Below, piece by piece: positions 27,370-34,350 of a stretch of 62,036 bases of DNA (positions are counted from its first letter, which is position 1; every line of letters begins with the position of its first letter). The notes beneath the pieces were generated by a model. The model was not told the origin of the DNA. It searched no databases and saw only the letters and a list, made by a program, of their open reading frames with translations. The DNA lies in assembly GCA_019912425.1 (NCBI GenBank), contig JAIOIU010000136.1, forward strand, positions 1 through 62,036, in the 5' to 3' direction. The stretch comes from Candidatus Methylomirabilis tolerans. Its GTDB lineage: Bacteria > Methylomirabilota > Methylomirabilia > Methylomirabilales > Methylomirabilaceae. Made by a program: the position numbers and the translations under genes.

Positions 27370-28224
27370 CTATGTGACTGTCACCCGAAGATAGAGATCA
27401 CCGCACGTCCCATCCCGACATTCAAGCCCTTTCCCTTTCAGTCGTAATCTGATCCCGGATCGGGTGCCGGGAGGGATCGCCACCATCAGCTCTTCGATCT
27501 GGTCGCCCCGCATGAAGCTGACGCGCTTGCGCACGCCGGAGGCGGCCTCTTGAGCGGTAATGGTCAGATGATACCGCAGATTCGGACCTCCATCGGCAGA
27601 CTCTGAAGAGTCCGAATCTCCGGCGCTCCACCGTTTCATCAGGTTAAAGCCCGCTTTAAGCCCGCGACCGATCGCGGAAAACAAGCTTCCTGACCGTATT
27701 CGCTGAGAGCTGTCCGCTGGCTGCTGAGAGCCGACCTTCTCAACCGCCATACGCGAGGCGCGTCGTCTGAGCACCCCGATCGGCGCACCCATAAAGATGC
27801 CGCCAAAGACAAATCCGCGGCTACCGAAAAAGACCTGACGAACGAAGGCGTCGTCGAATCGGATACCGGCCCTGGCGAACTCACGGTTCATTTCCTGAAA
27901 GATCGACGACATGGCAGGATTGGAGAAGAGATCCCGGAAGATCTCTTCCTGAGAGTACTGAAATCCGCTGCCGCCGGCGCCGGCCCCAGCCTGGGCCTGG
28001 CGGAAGGCATCGTACTGCCGCCGCTTGCCCTGATCCATCAGGACGGCATACGCCTCGCTGATCGCTTTGAACCGCTCCCCCGCCCCGGGATCTCCCGAAT
28101 TCTTGTCGGGATGGTGCTGGAGCGCGAGCCGCCGGTACGCCTTTCGCAGCTCCTCTTCCGTGGCCTGCTCCGTGACGCCGAGAGTAGCGTAATAGTCTTT
28201 TCCATTATCGCGCATGCGGGCCAT
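27370..28224 (-). CDS. DnaJ-class co-chaperone, CbpA/DnaJ-like without zinc finger
   Basis: A 284-residue J-domain protein. The J domain spans about residues 8-75 with [20 protein letters not shown] and the HPD motif in [12 protein letters not shown] Gly-rich stretch ([10 protein letters not shown]) follows. The C-terminal peptide-binding domain is visible as [20 protein letters not shown] and [17 protein letters not shown]. The four CxxCxGxG zinc repeats of true DnaJ are absent, so it is closest to CbpA or short DnaJ-class proteins. A linker segment ([10 protein letters not shown]) is encoded by GCTGAGAGCTG-like words at 27702-27734. AAGGAA lies five bases before the ATG at 28224. No dnaK or grpE is adjacent. 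Confidence 0.9.
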   Translation of the reverse strand: MARMRDNGKDYYATLGVTEQATEEELRKAYRRLALQHHPDKNSGDPGAGERFKAISEAYAVLMDQGKRRQYDAFRQAQAGAGAGGSGFQYSQEEIFRDLFSNPAMSSIFQEMNREFARAGIRFDDAFVRQVFFGSRGFVFGGIFMGAPIGVLRRRASRMAVEKVGSQQPADSSQRIRSGSLFSAIGRGLKAGFNLMKRWSAGDSDSSESADGGPNLRYHLTITAQEAASGVRKRVSFMRGDQIEELMVAIPPGTRSGIRLRLKGKGLECRDGTCGDLYLRVTVT

Positions 28225-28272
28225 GCTTATTCCTTAGAAAATAGCAATCAGCACTCAGCCGTCAGCCTCAGA

Positions 28273-28396
28273 CAAACCCCCTTCGATCCCTCTTTCCTAA
28301 AGGGGGAAAGGGGAACATCTGGTCCCCCCGTTGCTGACGGGGGACAGGAGAAGTATCTGCCCCCCTTTGCTAAAAAGGGGGGGGTGGGGGGTTTTC
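28273..28396. repeat. GC-rich palindromic repeat block (CCCCCTTT / AAAGGGGG)
   Basis: Three adjacent imperfect palindromes: CCCTCTTTCCTAAAGGGGG, TCCCCCCGTTGCTGACGGGGGA and CCCCCCTTTGCTAAAAAGGGGGG. A related pair lies at 48599-48680. They sit between the CbiX-Nudix gene and dnaJ. They look like a dispersed short palindromic element, not a classical terminator, because no T-run follows on the transcribed strand. Confidence 0.7.
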
Positions 28397-28427
28397 GTAT
28401 GCTGGTGTGGTCGTACCGCATGGGGTG

Positions 28428-29384
28428 TTACTCCGGCTTCGGGTACAGCGCGAGATAATCCTTTATGGCGTCGTGGGCGCTGCGGAACGCCAGATCCTCC
28501 CACGGAATCCTGGTCGGAGGGAAGACCTGCGCATCGAGCGCTTCGTCCTTCGCGGCAAGCTCGCCACCAATCACGCGCGCCGCGTAGGCGACGATCACGA
28601 CCCCTGAGTCTTCATAGGAGTAGACATTCAGGAGCCGGTCGATCTCGACATCGAGGTTGACCTCTTCCCGGGTTTCGCGAACGGCCGCCGCCTCGACCCG
28701 CTCGCCCTTATCGACGAAGCCGCCGGGAAAGACCCATTTGCCGTATGCCGGGGAGATCGCCCGTCGGACCAGTACGATCCCACCGTCAAGCGTAAACAGG
28801 GTGCCTGCCGCCACCTTTGGGTCAGGATACTGGATGAATGAGCAGCTCTGACAGGCCGGCAGTTCCGGCCCGTCCAGCTTCAGCCGTCTGGGTTTAAGCG
28901 TCATCCCACACCGCGGGCAATATCGGAACGAGTCGTCAGAGCGGTGCGTATGGCCATGAGCGCGCTTGCCCTCGCCGGACACCTCGCGTTCCGATTGCGC
29001 TGCGCCCATCGGCCCATCGCCATCCGATTCGGCGATCCGTTCCAGGATCACCTCGCCGATCTTCGGGTGGACGCCCAGCGGCTGGGTAATCCGGTAGGTG
29101 ATGCCGGGGTGCCGGCCGGCCGCCTGCCTGACAAGGTCGGGAATGCCGACGGCGACATGATGGCCCGATGCAAGAAAGTACGGGTGGACGATCACCTCTT
29201 CCGCCCCATCGGCGACGCAGGCGTCAAACCCCTGGTGGATGGTCGGCTCCCCAAGCTCCATGTGGGCGTAGTGAACGATGCGCAGGCCGAACTGCTCCCC
29301 CATCAGGCCGGCGACCTTACGGAGCAGGTCGTTTGATCCTTCGCGGCGACTACCGTGATCAACGATAAGAAGGGCTTGTCTCAT
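28428..29384 (-). CDS. Fusion of a CbiX/SirB-like chelatase domain and a Nudix hydrolase
   Basis: About 318 residues. Residues 1-120 are a single CbiX/SirB domain: ALLIVDHGSRREGSND, HYAHMELGEPTIHQGFD and VHPYFLASGHHV supply the histidines used by class II cobalt/iron chelatases. A charged linker with HGHTH follows. The C-terminal half is a Nudix enzyme with a zinc ribbon (CPRCG and CQSC), WVFPGGFVDKGE and the box ETREEVNLDV, where the usual glycine after EE-x is asparagine. The short chelatase type acts as a dimer in siroheme or cobalamin synthesis. What links it to a nucleotide pyrophosphatase is unknown. The ATG at 29384 sits eight bases from a -10 box, so a longer start at 29465 is rejected. 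Confidence 0.88.
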   Translation of the reverse strand: MRQALLIVDHGSRREGSNDLLRKVAGLMGEQFGLRIVHYAHMELGEPTIHQGFDACVADGAEEVIVHPYFLASGHHVAVGIPDLVRQAAGRHPGITYRITQPLGVHPKIGEVILERIAESDGDGPMGAAQSEREVSGEGKRAHGHTHRSDDSFRYCPRCGMTLKPRRLKLDGPELPACQSCSFIQYPDPKVAAGTLFTLDGGIVLVRRAISPAYGKWVFPGGFVDKGERVEAAAVRETREEVNLDVEIDRLLNVYSYEDSGVVIVAYAARVIGGELAAKDEALDAQVFPPTRIPWEDLAFRSAHDAIKDYLALYPKPE

Positions 29385-29392
29385 ATAGCCAT

Positions 29393-29421
29393 AGTATACT
29401 ACGCAGGATCGCAGGTGACAA
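29393..29421 (-). promoter_or_regulatory. Sigma-70 promoter of the CbiX-Nudix gene, near-leaderless
   Basis: On the minus strand TTGTCA (29421-29416), 17-base spacer, TATACT (29398-29393). Only eight bases separate the -10 box from the ATG at 29384, so transcription would start at or within a few bases of the start codon. Confidence 0.7.
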
Positions 29422-29458
29422 TCTTGCCCGCTAAGTGGACCTGCTCCAGCGCCGGAGT

Positions 29459-29487
29459 TTGACACGCCTGCAACGATTCCTTAGAAT
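29459..29487 (+). promoter_or_regulatory. Sigma-70 promoter of pgeF, near-leaderless
   Basis: TTGACA (29459-29464), 17-base spacer, TAGAAT (29482-29487), then nine bases to the pgeF ATG. There is no room for a ribosome binding site in the predicted transcript. Confidence 0.75.
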
Positions 29488-29496
29488 AGCACCACC

Positions 29497-30267
29497 ATGA
29501 AAATTCTTCGTCTGGAGGTCCCGCACTGGGAGCGATTCGACGGCCTGATCCACGGCTTTCTTGGCCGCGTCAGCAGCCAGGGCCGGCCGTCAAACGCCGC
29601 CTTTCGCCTGTCATCCGATAACGGCGACGATGCGGCCGTCGTCAAGTCCAACTGGTGTGAATTAAAGCTGGGGCTTGGCCTGCGCGACATCAGCATTATC
29701 ACGGCCAGGCAGGTCCACGGGAATACCGTTCTAAAGGTGTCACGCGGCGACGGCAAACTGACTGGGGTTGGGGATGGGCTGATGACCGATGCGCCCAACC
29801 TCTGCGTGGGGGTGATGGCGGCCGACTGCGTCCCGATCCTGTTCGTAGAGCCTGCTCGAAAGATTGCCGCCGCGGTCCATGCCGGCTGGCGAGGGACGGC
29901 TGCGGGCATCGCCCAACGGACGGTCGCGTCGATGAAAGAGGCCTATGGGATCGATCCCGCCGCGCTTCATGTGGCGATGGGGCCATCCATCGGTCCTTGC
30001 TGCTACGAGGTGGGACCAGAGGTCGCGGCGCAGATCGCAGCGAACTGGAAAGAGGAACTCAAGGGCGCCTGGAGGCCCAACCATGAGGGCAAGGGTCGCC
30101 TTGATCTCAGGACGCTGAACGAGATCCAGCTTCTCGGCGCAGGCATTCCTGGAGCGCAGATCAGCAAGATCGGTCCCTGCACGGCCTGCTCCGTCGCGGA
30201 TTTCTTTTCCTACCGGAAAGAAGGGAAGAGCGGCCACCAGTTAAGCTTCGTCGGCTGGCGACGATAG
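29497..30267 (+). CDS. pgeF: Peptidoglycan editing factor / YfiH-type multicopper (laccase-domain) protein
   Basis: A 256-residue member of the YfiH/DUF152 family. In E. coli PgeF removes wrongly placed L-Ser from UDP-MurNAc peptides. Other members act as polyphenol oxidases or purine nucleosidases. Conserved metal residues appear in ITARQVHGN near residue 73, VMAADCVPILF near 108, AAVHAGWRGTAAGI near 127 and MGPSIGPCCYEVG near 165. The end has CTACSVADFFSYRKEG. It is followed by yjbQ after six bases and presumably co-transcribed from the promoter at 29459. Confidence 0.94.
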   Translation: MKILRLEVPHWERFDGLIHGFLGRVSSQGRPSNAAFRLSSDNGDDAAVVKSNWCELKLGLGLRDISIITARQVHGNTVLKVSRGDGKLTGVGDGLMTDAPNLCVGVMAADCVPILFVEPARKIAAAVHAGWRGTAAGIAQRTVASMKEAYGIDPAALHVAMGPSIGPCCYEVGPEVAAQIAANWKEELKGAWRPNHEGKGRLDLRTLNEIQLLGAGIPGAQISKIGPCTACSVADFFSYRKEGKSGHQLSFVGWRR

Positions 30268-30273
30268 ATCGCG

Positions 30274-30687
30274 ATGAGATTTCTCACCGAGTACCTGACT
30301 TTTAATACCGAGAGGGAACGCGACTATATCAACATTACCGGACAGATCGAGGCCGCACTGAAGAAGAGCGGGATCCGAGAGGGGATGATTCTGGTCTCGG
30401 CGATGCACATTACCGCCTCCGTCTATGTCAACGACGCCGAGGATGGGCTGATCCAGGATATCGACGAGTGGCTCGAACGGCTGGCTCCTTATCGGGACGA
30501 CTACCGGCATCATCGGACAGGTGAGACGAACGGCGACGCCCATCTGAAGAATCTTCTTCTGCACCACCAGGTCATCGTCCCCGTGACCGACGGCCAGTTG
30601 GATCTTGGTCCGTGGCAGCAGATCTACTACGCAGAGTTCGATGGGCAGCGCAGGAAGCGGGTCATCGTAAAGGTCATGGGCGAGTAG
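30274..30687 (+). CDS. yjbQ: YjbQ family (UPF0047) protein
   Basis: A 137-residue protein of the conserved YjbQ fold, some members of which have thiamin phosphate synthase side activity. Signatures are [19 protein letters not shown] near residue 45, the [17 protein letters not shown] segment near 75 and the C-terminal [20 protein letters not shown]. Length is standard. The gap to pgeF is six bases, so both share an mRNA. The function remains uncertain in the family generally. Confidence 0.93.
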   Translation: MRFLTEYLTFNTERERDYINITGQIEAALKKSGIREGMILVSAMHITASVYVNDAEDGLIQDIDEWLERLAPYRDDYRHHRTGETNGDAHLKNLLLHHQVIVPVTDGQLDLGPWQQIYYAEFDGQRRKRVIVKVMGE

Positions 30688-30711
30688 AAGACTCGACGGT
30701 CCTGATGGATA

Positions 30712-31455
30712 TTACTTCGATGGAGCGGCCCGGTACCCTCGAATCGTGAAGTCATCGAAAGCGGTGACAGAATCAGCCTTGGTCCACAGGCCGACCTCAC
30801 CCTCCTCCAAACGCGGATCTGTACGTACCAAAGAACGCATATCTTCATAATCGATGAGGAGCTGGCCATCAAGCCATCCCTGAATCTGATCGCCGACGGC
30901 CACGACCCTTATGGTGTGCCACCTCCGAAGGGCGAGAGGCTGCGCATTCGCCGTGACGAGCATGTGCGGCTCGTTGCCATCGTAGTAGTACAGCCGGACG
31001 TTGTTCTCACGGGCGTGTGCGCGGACCACGTAGTACTTCCCTTCTGCAAAGCGAAAGACGATGCCGCCTGATGCGTCTTCGCTTCCGGACAACGGCTTGA
31101 ACTTCACCGAGATGTCGATAGCTACTCTGTAAAAAGCGCCGGCGGGCGTGATGATAACGTTGAAGACATTGCGGTCAGCGCGCTGGATCAGCGCCCGCTT
31201 GCCGCTGGGAGCGTCTGGCATCTCTTCAACCGCCCACTGACCCTCGAGGACCCTCCACTTCCCCAGATCCCCCTTTTCGAAATCAAAGCTGGTAACGGGT
31301 GTGCCCTCGTGGACCGTGAGCTCGGCGGCATCCGCCATCGGTCCGCCGCCATGGCGCGCTTGAATCAAGTCGGTCAGCAACAACAGCCCGAACCATCCGA
31401 ACCCACTCAGGATGAGCCCACACACGTGACGACGTAATGGCATAATCCCTTTCAT
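30712..31455 (-). CDS. Secreted or anchored LamG/concanavalin-like domain protein
   Basis: A 247-residue protein of unknown function. An N-terminal hydrophobic segment (GLILSGFGWFGLLLLTDL) is a signal peptide or anchor. Residues about 55-240 form a beta-sandwich-like sequence with FEKGDLGKWRVLEGQW, SGGIVFRFAEGKYYVVRAH, RWHTIRVVAVGDQIQGWLDG and GEVGLWTKADSVTAFDDF. This is the pattern of concanavalin-like/DUF1080-type domains that bind or cut sugars. No catalytic residues are assigned. A strong AAAGGAGG precedes the ATG, and that site lies within the last codons of the ChrB-like fragment. It converges on yjbQ. Confidence 0.8.
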   Translation of the reverse strand: MKGIMPLRRHVCGLILSGFGWFGLLLLTDLIQARHGGGPMADAAELTVHEGTPVTSFDFEKGDLGKWRVLEGQWAVEEMPDAPSGKRALIQRADRNVFNVIITPAGAFYRVAIDISVKFKPLSGSEDASGGIVFRFAEGKYYVVRAHARENNVRLYYYDGNEPHMLVTANAQPLALRRWHTIRVVAVGDQIQGWLDGQLLIDYEDMRSLVRTDPRLEEGEVGLWTKADSVTAFDDFTIRGYRAAPSK

Positions 31456-31462
31456 GTTTCGC

Positions 31463-31609
31463 CTCCTTTAGGACTGCGTCTATCCCCTTGGCCTCATCTC
31501 GACCGAACTTCGCATCCTTCAGATCAGCGTCGTGGACGATCTCCGCCAGCGCCCGCAAAGCCTTGTTCTGGGGGTCAACACGTTTGAGCGAGGTGTCGAA
31601 TGAGGCGTG
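31463..31609 (-). pseudogene. Remnant of a ChrB-type chromate resistance C-terminal domain
   Basis: One frame on the minus strand, running from the kdsB stop into the next ribosome binding site, reads SFDTSLKRVDPQNKALRALA and then EIVHDADLKDAKFGRDEAKG. This matches, from memory, the ChrB C-terminal domain (IVHD-DLKD-KFGR-E-GI). Only about 45 residues remain; there is no start codon with a ribosome site, and the frame continues into unrelated sequence. It looks like debris of a gene overwritten by its neighbours. It could instead be the 3' end of a gene disrupted when kdsB was placed here. Confidence 0.55.
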
Positions 31610-31617
31610 GCGGCTAT

Positions 31618-32379
31618 TCAGAGCTGCTCTGAGAGATCGAGACCTCGAAAATACGCCTCGACGCGAGCGAGATCTTCTTCGGTGTCCACCCCTATGGTGT
31701 CGTACGGGGTCTCGACGACAGAGATCGGTATGCCATGCTCCAGGAACCGAAGCTGTTCGAGCTTCTCTGTCTGCTCCAACGGTGACGGCAGAAGCTGGTG
31801 AAAGCGTTCGAGCGCCGATCCGGTATACGCATAGATGCCGAGATGCTTAAAGTAAGCGGCGTCTGCGGCCAGGTCCCGGTTGTAGGGGATGGCATGGCGA
31901 GAGAAATAGAGCGCTCTTCCGTCGAGATCCGTTACGACCTTGACGCAGTTGGGGTTGTGCGCCTCCTCCGCCGTGATAGGGGTTTTTACCGTGCCGACCT
32001 GGACAGAAGGATCTTTCAGGAACGGCTGCAACAGGACCTCAAGGTGCGCCGGCCTGATCATCGGCTCATCACCCTGGATATTGACATAGATATCGGCCGA
32101 TAATGTCTGCATGACCTCGTGAATCCTGTCGGTCCCGGATGCATGGCGATCAGAGGTCATACGGACCTTCATTTGATTCACAACGCAGTAGTCATACACC
32201 TCTTGCGAATCGGTCGCCACCACCAGGTCATTCAACAACCCGCATCGACTCGCGCGCGCAAAGACGTGATAGAGCATCGGCCGGCCCCAGATCGGCCGAA
32301 GGACTTTACCCGGCAGCCTCGTCGAGGCTAGCCGTGCCGGGATAACGCCGACAATCGTTCGCTTTGCGTGATGCTGCAT
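31618..32379 (-). CDS. kdsB: 3-deoxy-manno-octulosonate cytidylyltransferase (CMP-KDO synthetase)
   Basis: Activates KDO with CTP for lipopolysaccharide inner core, so the cell has a Gram-negative envelope. About 253 residues from the ATG at 32379. The N-terminal signature is VIPARLASTRLPGKVL, followed by VVATDSQEV, RMTSDRHASGTDRIHEV, VNIQGDEPMI with the metal-binding aspartate region, and the C-terminal GVDTEEDLARVEAYF. The ORF extends to 32568 but that part overlaps the ABM gene and lacks family sequence. No other lipid A or KDO gene is in the window. Confidence 0.96.
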   Translation of the reverse strand: MQHHAKRTIVGVIPARLASTRLPGKVLRPIWGRPMLYHVFARASRCGLLNDLVVATDSQEVYDYCVVNQMKVRMTSDRHASGTDRIHEVMQTLSADIYVNIQGDEPMIRPAHLEVLLQPFLKDPSVQVGTVKTPITAEEAHNPNCVKVVTDLDGRALYFSRHAIPYNRDLAADAAYFKHLGIYAYTGSALERFHQLLPSPLEQTEKLEQLRFLEHGIPISVVETPYDTIGVDTEEDLARVEAYFRGLDLSEQL

Positions 32380-32399
32380 CGTGTCTCGGCTGCCACCCG

Positions 32400-32708
32400 C
32401 TATGATTTTTTCTCCGATACCTGGATAACCTCGTGCATCTCGAAGACGCTTCGACCTGCGAACATCTCCTTGGGCGCCGGGTTGGCATGGGCCTGCTTGA
32501 ACGATTCGCTCTGCATCCATGCCTCGAACGCCGCCTCGCTCTCCCAATAGGTTAGGACCACGTAGCAATCACCCTGAAGAGGCCGGAGGACCTCGTTTCG
32601 GATGAATCCCGGCATTCGGTCAACCGCTCCAAGGCGCTGTTCGAACCGCTTCTCAAACTCCTGCTCATATCCCTTCGTAATCGATACCCTGTTGGCCGTG
32701 ACAATCAT
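32400..32708 (-). CDS. ABM-domain protein, heme-degrading monooxygenase-like
   Basis: A 102-residue single-domain protein starting MIVTANRVSITKGYEQEF, with FEKRFEQRLGAVDRMPGFI, CYVVLTYWESEAAFEAWMQS and FKQAHANP. This is the antibiotic biosynthesis monooxygenase (ABM) dimeric alpha-beta fold, and the order fits HmoB/IsdG-type heme-degrading relatives. The asparagine near residue 6 and histidine in the QAHAN segment match positions used for heme by IsdG. Activity is an inference. The chosen ATG at 32708 is 57 bases inside the longest frame. kdsB begins 20 bases after its stop. Confidence 0.82.
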   Translation of the reverse strand: MIVTANRVSITKGYEQEFEKRFEQRLGAVDRMPGFIRNEVLRPLQGDCYVVLTYWESEAAFEAWMQSESFKQAHANPAPKEMFAGRSVFEMHEVIQVSEKKS

Positions 32709-32776
32709 TGTGCCCTCCAGTGCAGGACGGTTCCACGTTTCATGGGATCGGATAGTTACCATCATAATCTGTCCGA

Positions 32777-34270
32777 CTACAAATCGTCAACGCGCCCCGC
32801 TCCATTTTCCCGCACCGTTGCCACCCGCGACAGCGCATAGGCCGGTACTTCGCGGCCCGATTTCGTGATATAGGCGACTTGCAGTGCCCCGCCCATGACC
32901 GCCTCCACTCGCACTCGCTCAACTTCTTCACCCTGGGCAAAGACAGGGCCAACGCCGGGAAGAGCGGCCAGCGTGAACGTCGCCGAGGCGCTGATCACGC
33001 TCGATTGATTGGTAGGAATCGTGAGGGTCGCCGTTGCCATGGACGCCTCCAGCGTCCCGGTCAGGGGAGTGCTGGTCGTTGAGCTCGCGGCGCCATTCAT
33101 CGGTTTTTCCACTACTGTCACTGTCGTACCCAGCGGGATGTTGGACGCTGCCAAGGCGACCGTCATCGGATTCGTCGTGCCCAAAGGGATCGCGATATCC
33201 GGATTCGTAAACGAGCCGGTTGGCGAGGTTGGCGCCGTCACCCCTGCGACCGATGTAATCGTCAAGCTCGGCACATTGGGTAGCGCGAGCACCCCAGGCT
33301 GATCAATAGACGGTACCCCCACCAAGTTGATCGTCGCCGTGCTGGTGTACGACTCGATGCGAATGCGGCCCGCGCCACCACTCCCACCATTTCCTCCTGT
33401 ACCACCAGAGACGTTGATCGAGCCTTCATTCCCACCGATGCTCGTGGCAACTAAACGAATGGCCCCACCGCTTCCGCCTCCACCCGCATAGCCGGGGCCA
33501 GGGCCATTTCCTCCTCGAGCCAAGAGCGTACCCGTGAATGTAATCGTCCCTGATGATGCAATCAATAAGGCACCACCCCCTCCACCGCCACCGGCACCCG
33601 TCACCCCAAAGGACGCGCTCCCTCCACCACCTCCGGATCCGCCGATGAGGGGAACGAGAGAATTAGTCCCGTACGTGGGGCCGGAAGTCGCCGAGACGCA
33701 TCCGGCGGCGTAAGAGCCACCGCCACCAGCGCTGCCGAAGCTTCCGCCACCCGCGCTGAGATAATAAGGGCTGCATAACCTGCCACCTTCCCCACCACCG
33801 GGCCCCAGTCCTGTTCCGCCTGTGGTTGAGTTGATCCCATCCGCGCCATCACCGCCGTCGAAGCCGCCTGGCCCACTCAGCCCGCCATTAGGGGCAATGG
33901 TGGTCCCATTTCCCACACTCGCTCCAGCCCCACCACTCCCATCGATGGTTCCAGCGATCGTCACAGTGCCGCTGGCCAGCATCGTGACTGACGTATTGGT
34001 TGCGTTTCGGATGAACTTGACGGTGACGCCAGTCGGAATGTTGATCGTGGTAAAGTTAAAGGTCCCACTTAAGGGCAAGGGGACCATCACCGTGCACGGG
34101 GTGGGGGTACAAGTTGGGTTGAAGACCCCATCGGCGCCTGTGCTCCCGCTATCGAACGTCTGCGCGATCGCTGATGCACCCCAAAAGACAATCGCTGTCA
34201 CCACAGCACTGATCGCCAGCTTCGCCCCACAACGGCCTCGTATTCGATGGACTCCCATCAACTCAGTCAT
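32777..34270 (-). CDS. Secreted glycine-rich repeat protein
   Basis: A 497-residue protein with a signal peptide (AISAVVTAIVFWGASAIAQ, cleavage after AQ). Residues about 60-110 look like a beta-solenoid strand set (GTFNFTTINIPTGVTVKFI). Residues 110-310 are extremely Gly-rich (GGGSFGSAGGGGSYAAG, GGSGGGGGSASFG), as in adhesin-like low-complexity proteins. The C-terminal part has two Ser/Thr-rich stretches and ends VREVP-like SGREVPAYALSRVATVRENG. No enzyme motif is seen. AGAGGAGG lies eight bases before the ATG at 34270. It is the last gene of the leftward secreted block. Confidence 0.75.
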   Translation of the reverse strand: MTELMGVHRIRGRCGAKLAISAVVTAIVFWGASAIAQTFDSGSTGADGVFNPTCTPTPCTVMVPLPLSGTFNFTTINIPTGVTVKFIRNATNTSVTMLASGTVTIAGTIDGSGGAGASVGNGTTIAPNGGLSGPGGFDGGDGADGINSTTGGTGLGPGGGEGGRLCSPYYLSAGGGSFGSAGGGGSYAAGCVSATSGPTYGTNSLVPLIGGSGGGGGSASFGVTGAGGGGGGGALLIASSGTITFTGTLLARGGNGPGPGYAGGGGSGGAIRLVATSIGGNEGSINVSGGTGGNGGSGGAGRIRIESYTSTATINLVGVPSIDQPGVLALPNVPSLTITSVAGVTAPTSPTGSFTNPDIAIPLGTTNPMTVALAASNIPLGTTVTVVEKPMNGAASSTTSTPLTGTLEASMATATLTIPTNQSSVISASATFTLAALPGVGPVFAQGEEVERVRVEAVMGGALQVAYITKSGREVPAYALSRVATVRENGAGRVDDL

Positions 34271-34350
34271 CGCTATTGCCTCCTCTCTTGCAGCTTATCG
34301 ATCTTCGCTCTATGACTTTACAAACCCGAACCCCAAAACTTGAAACTTCG

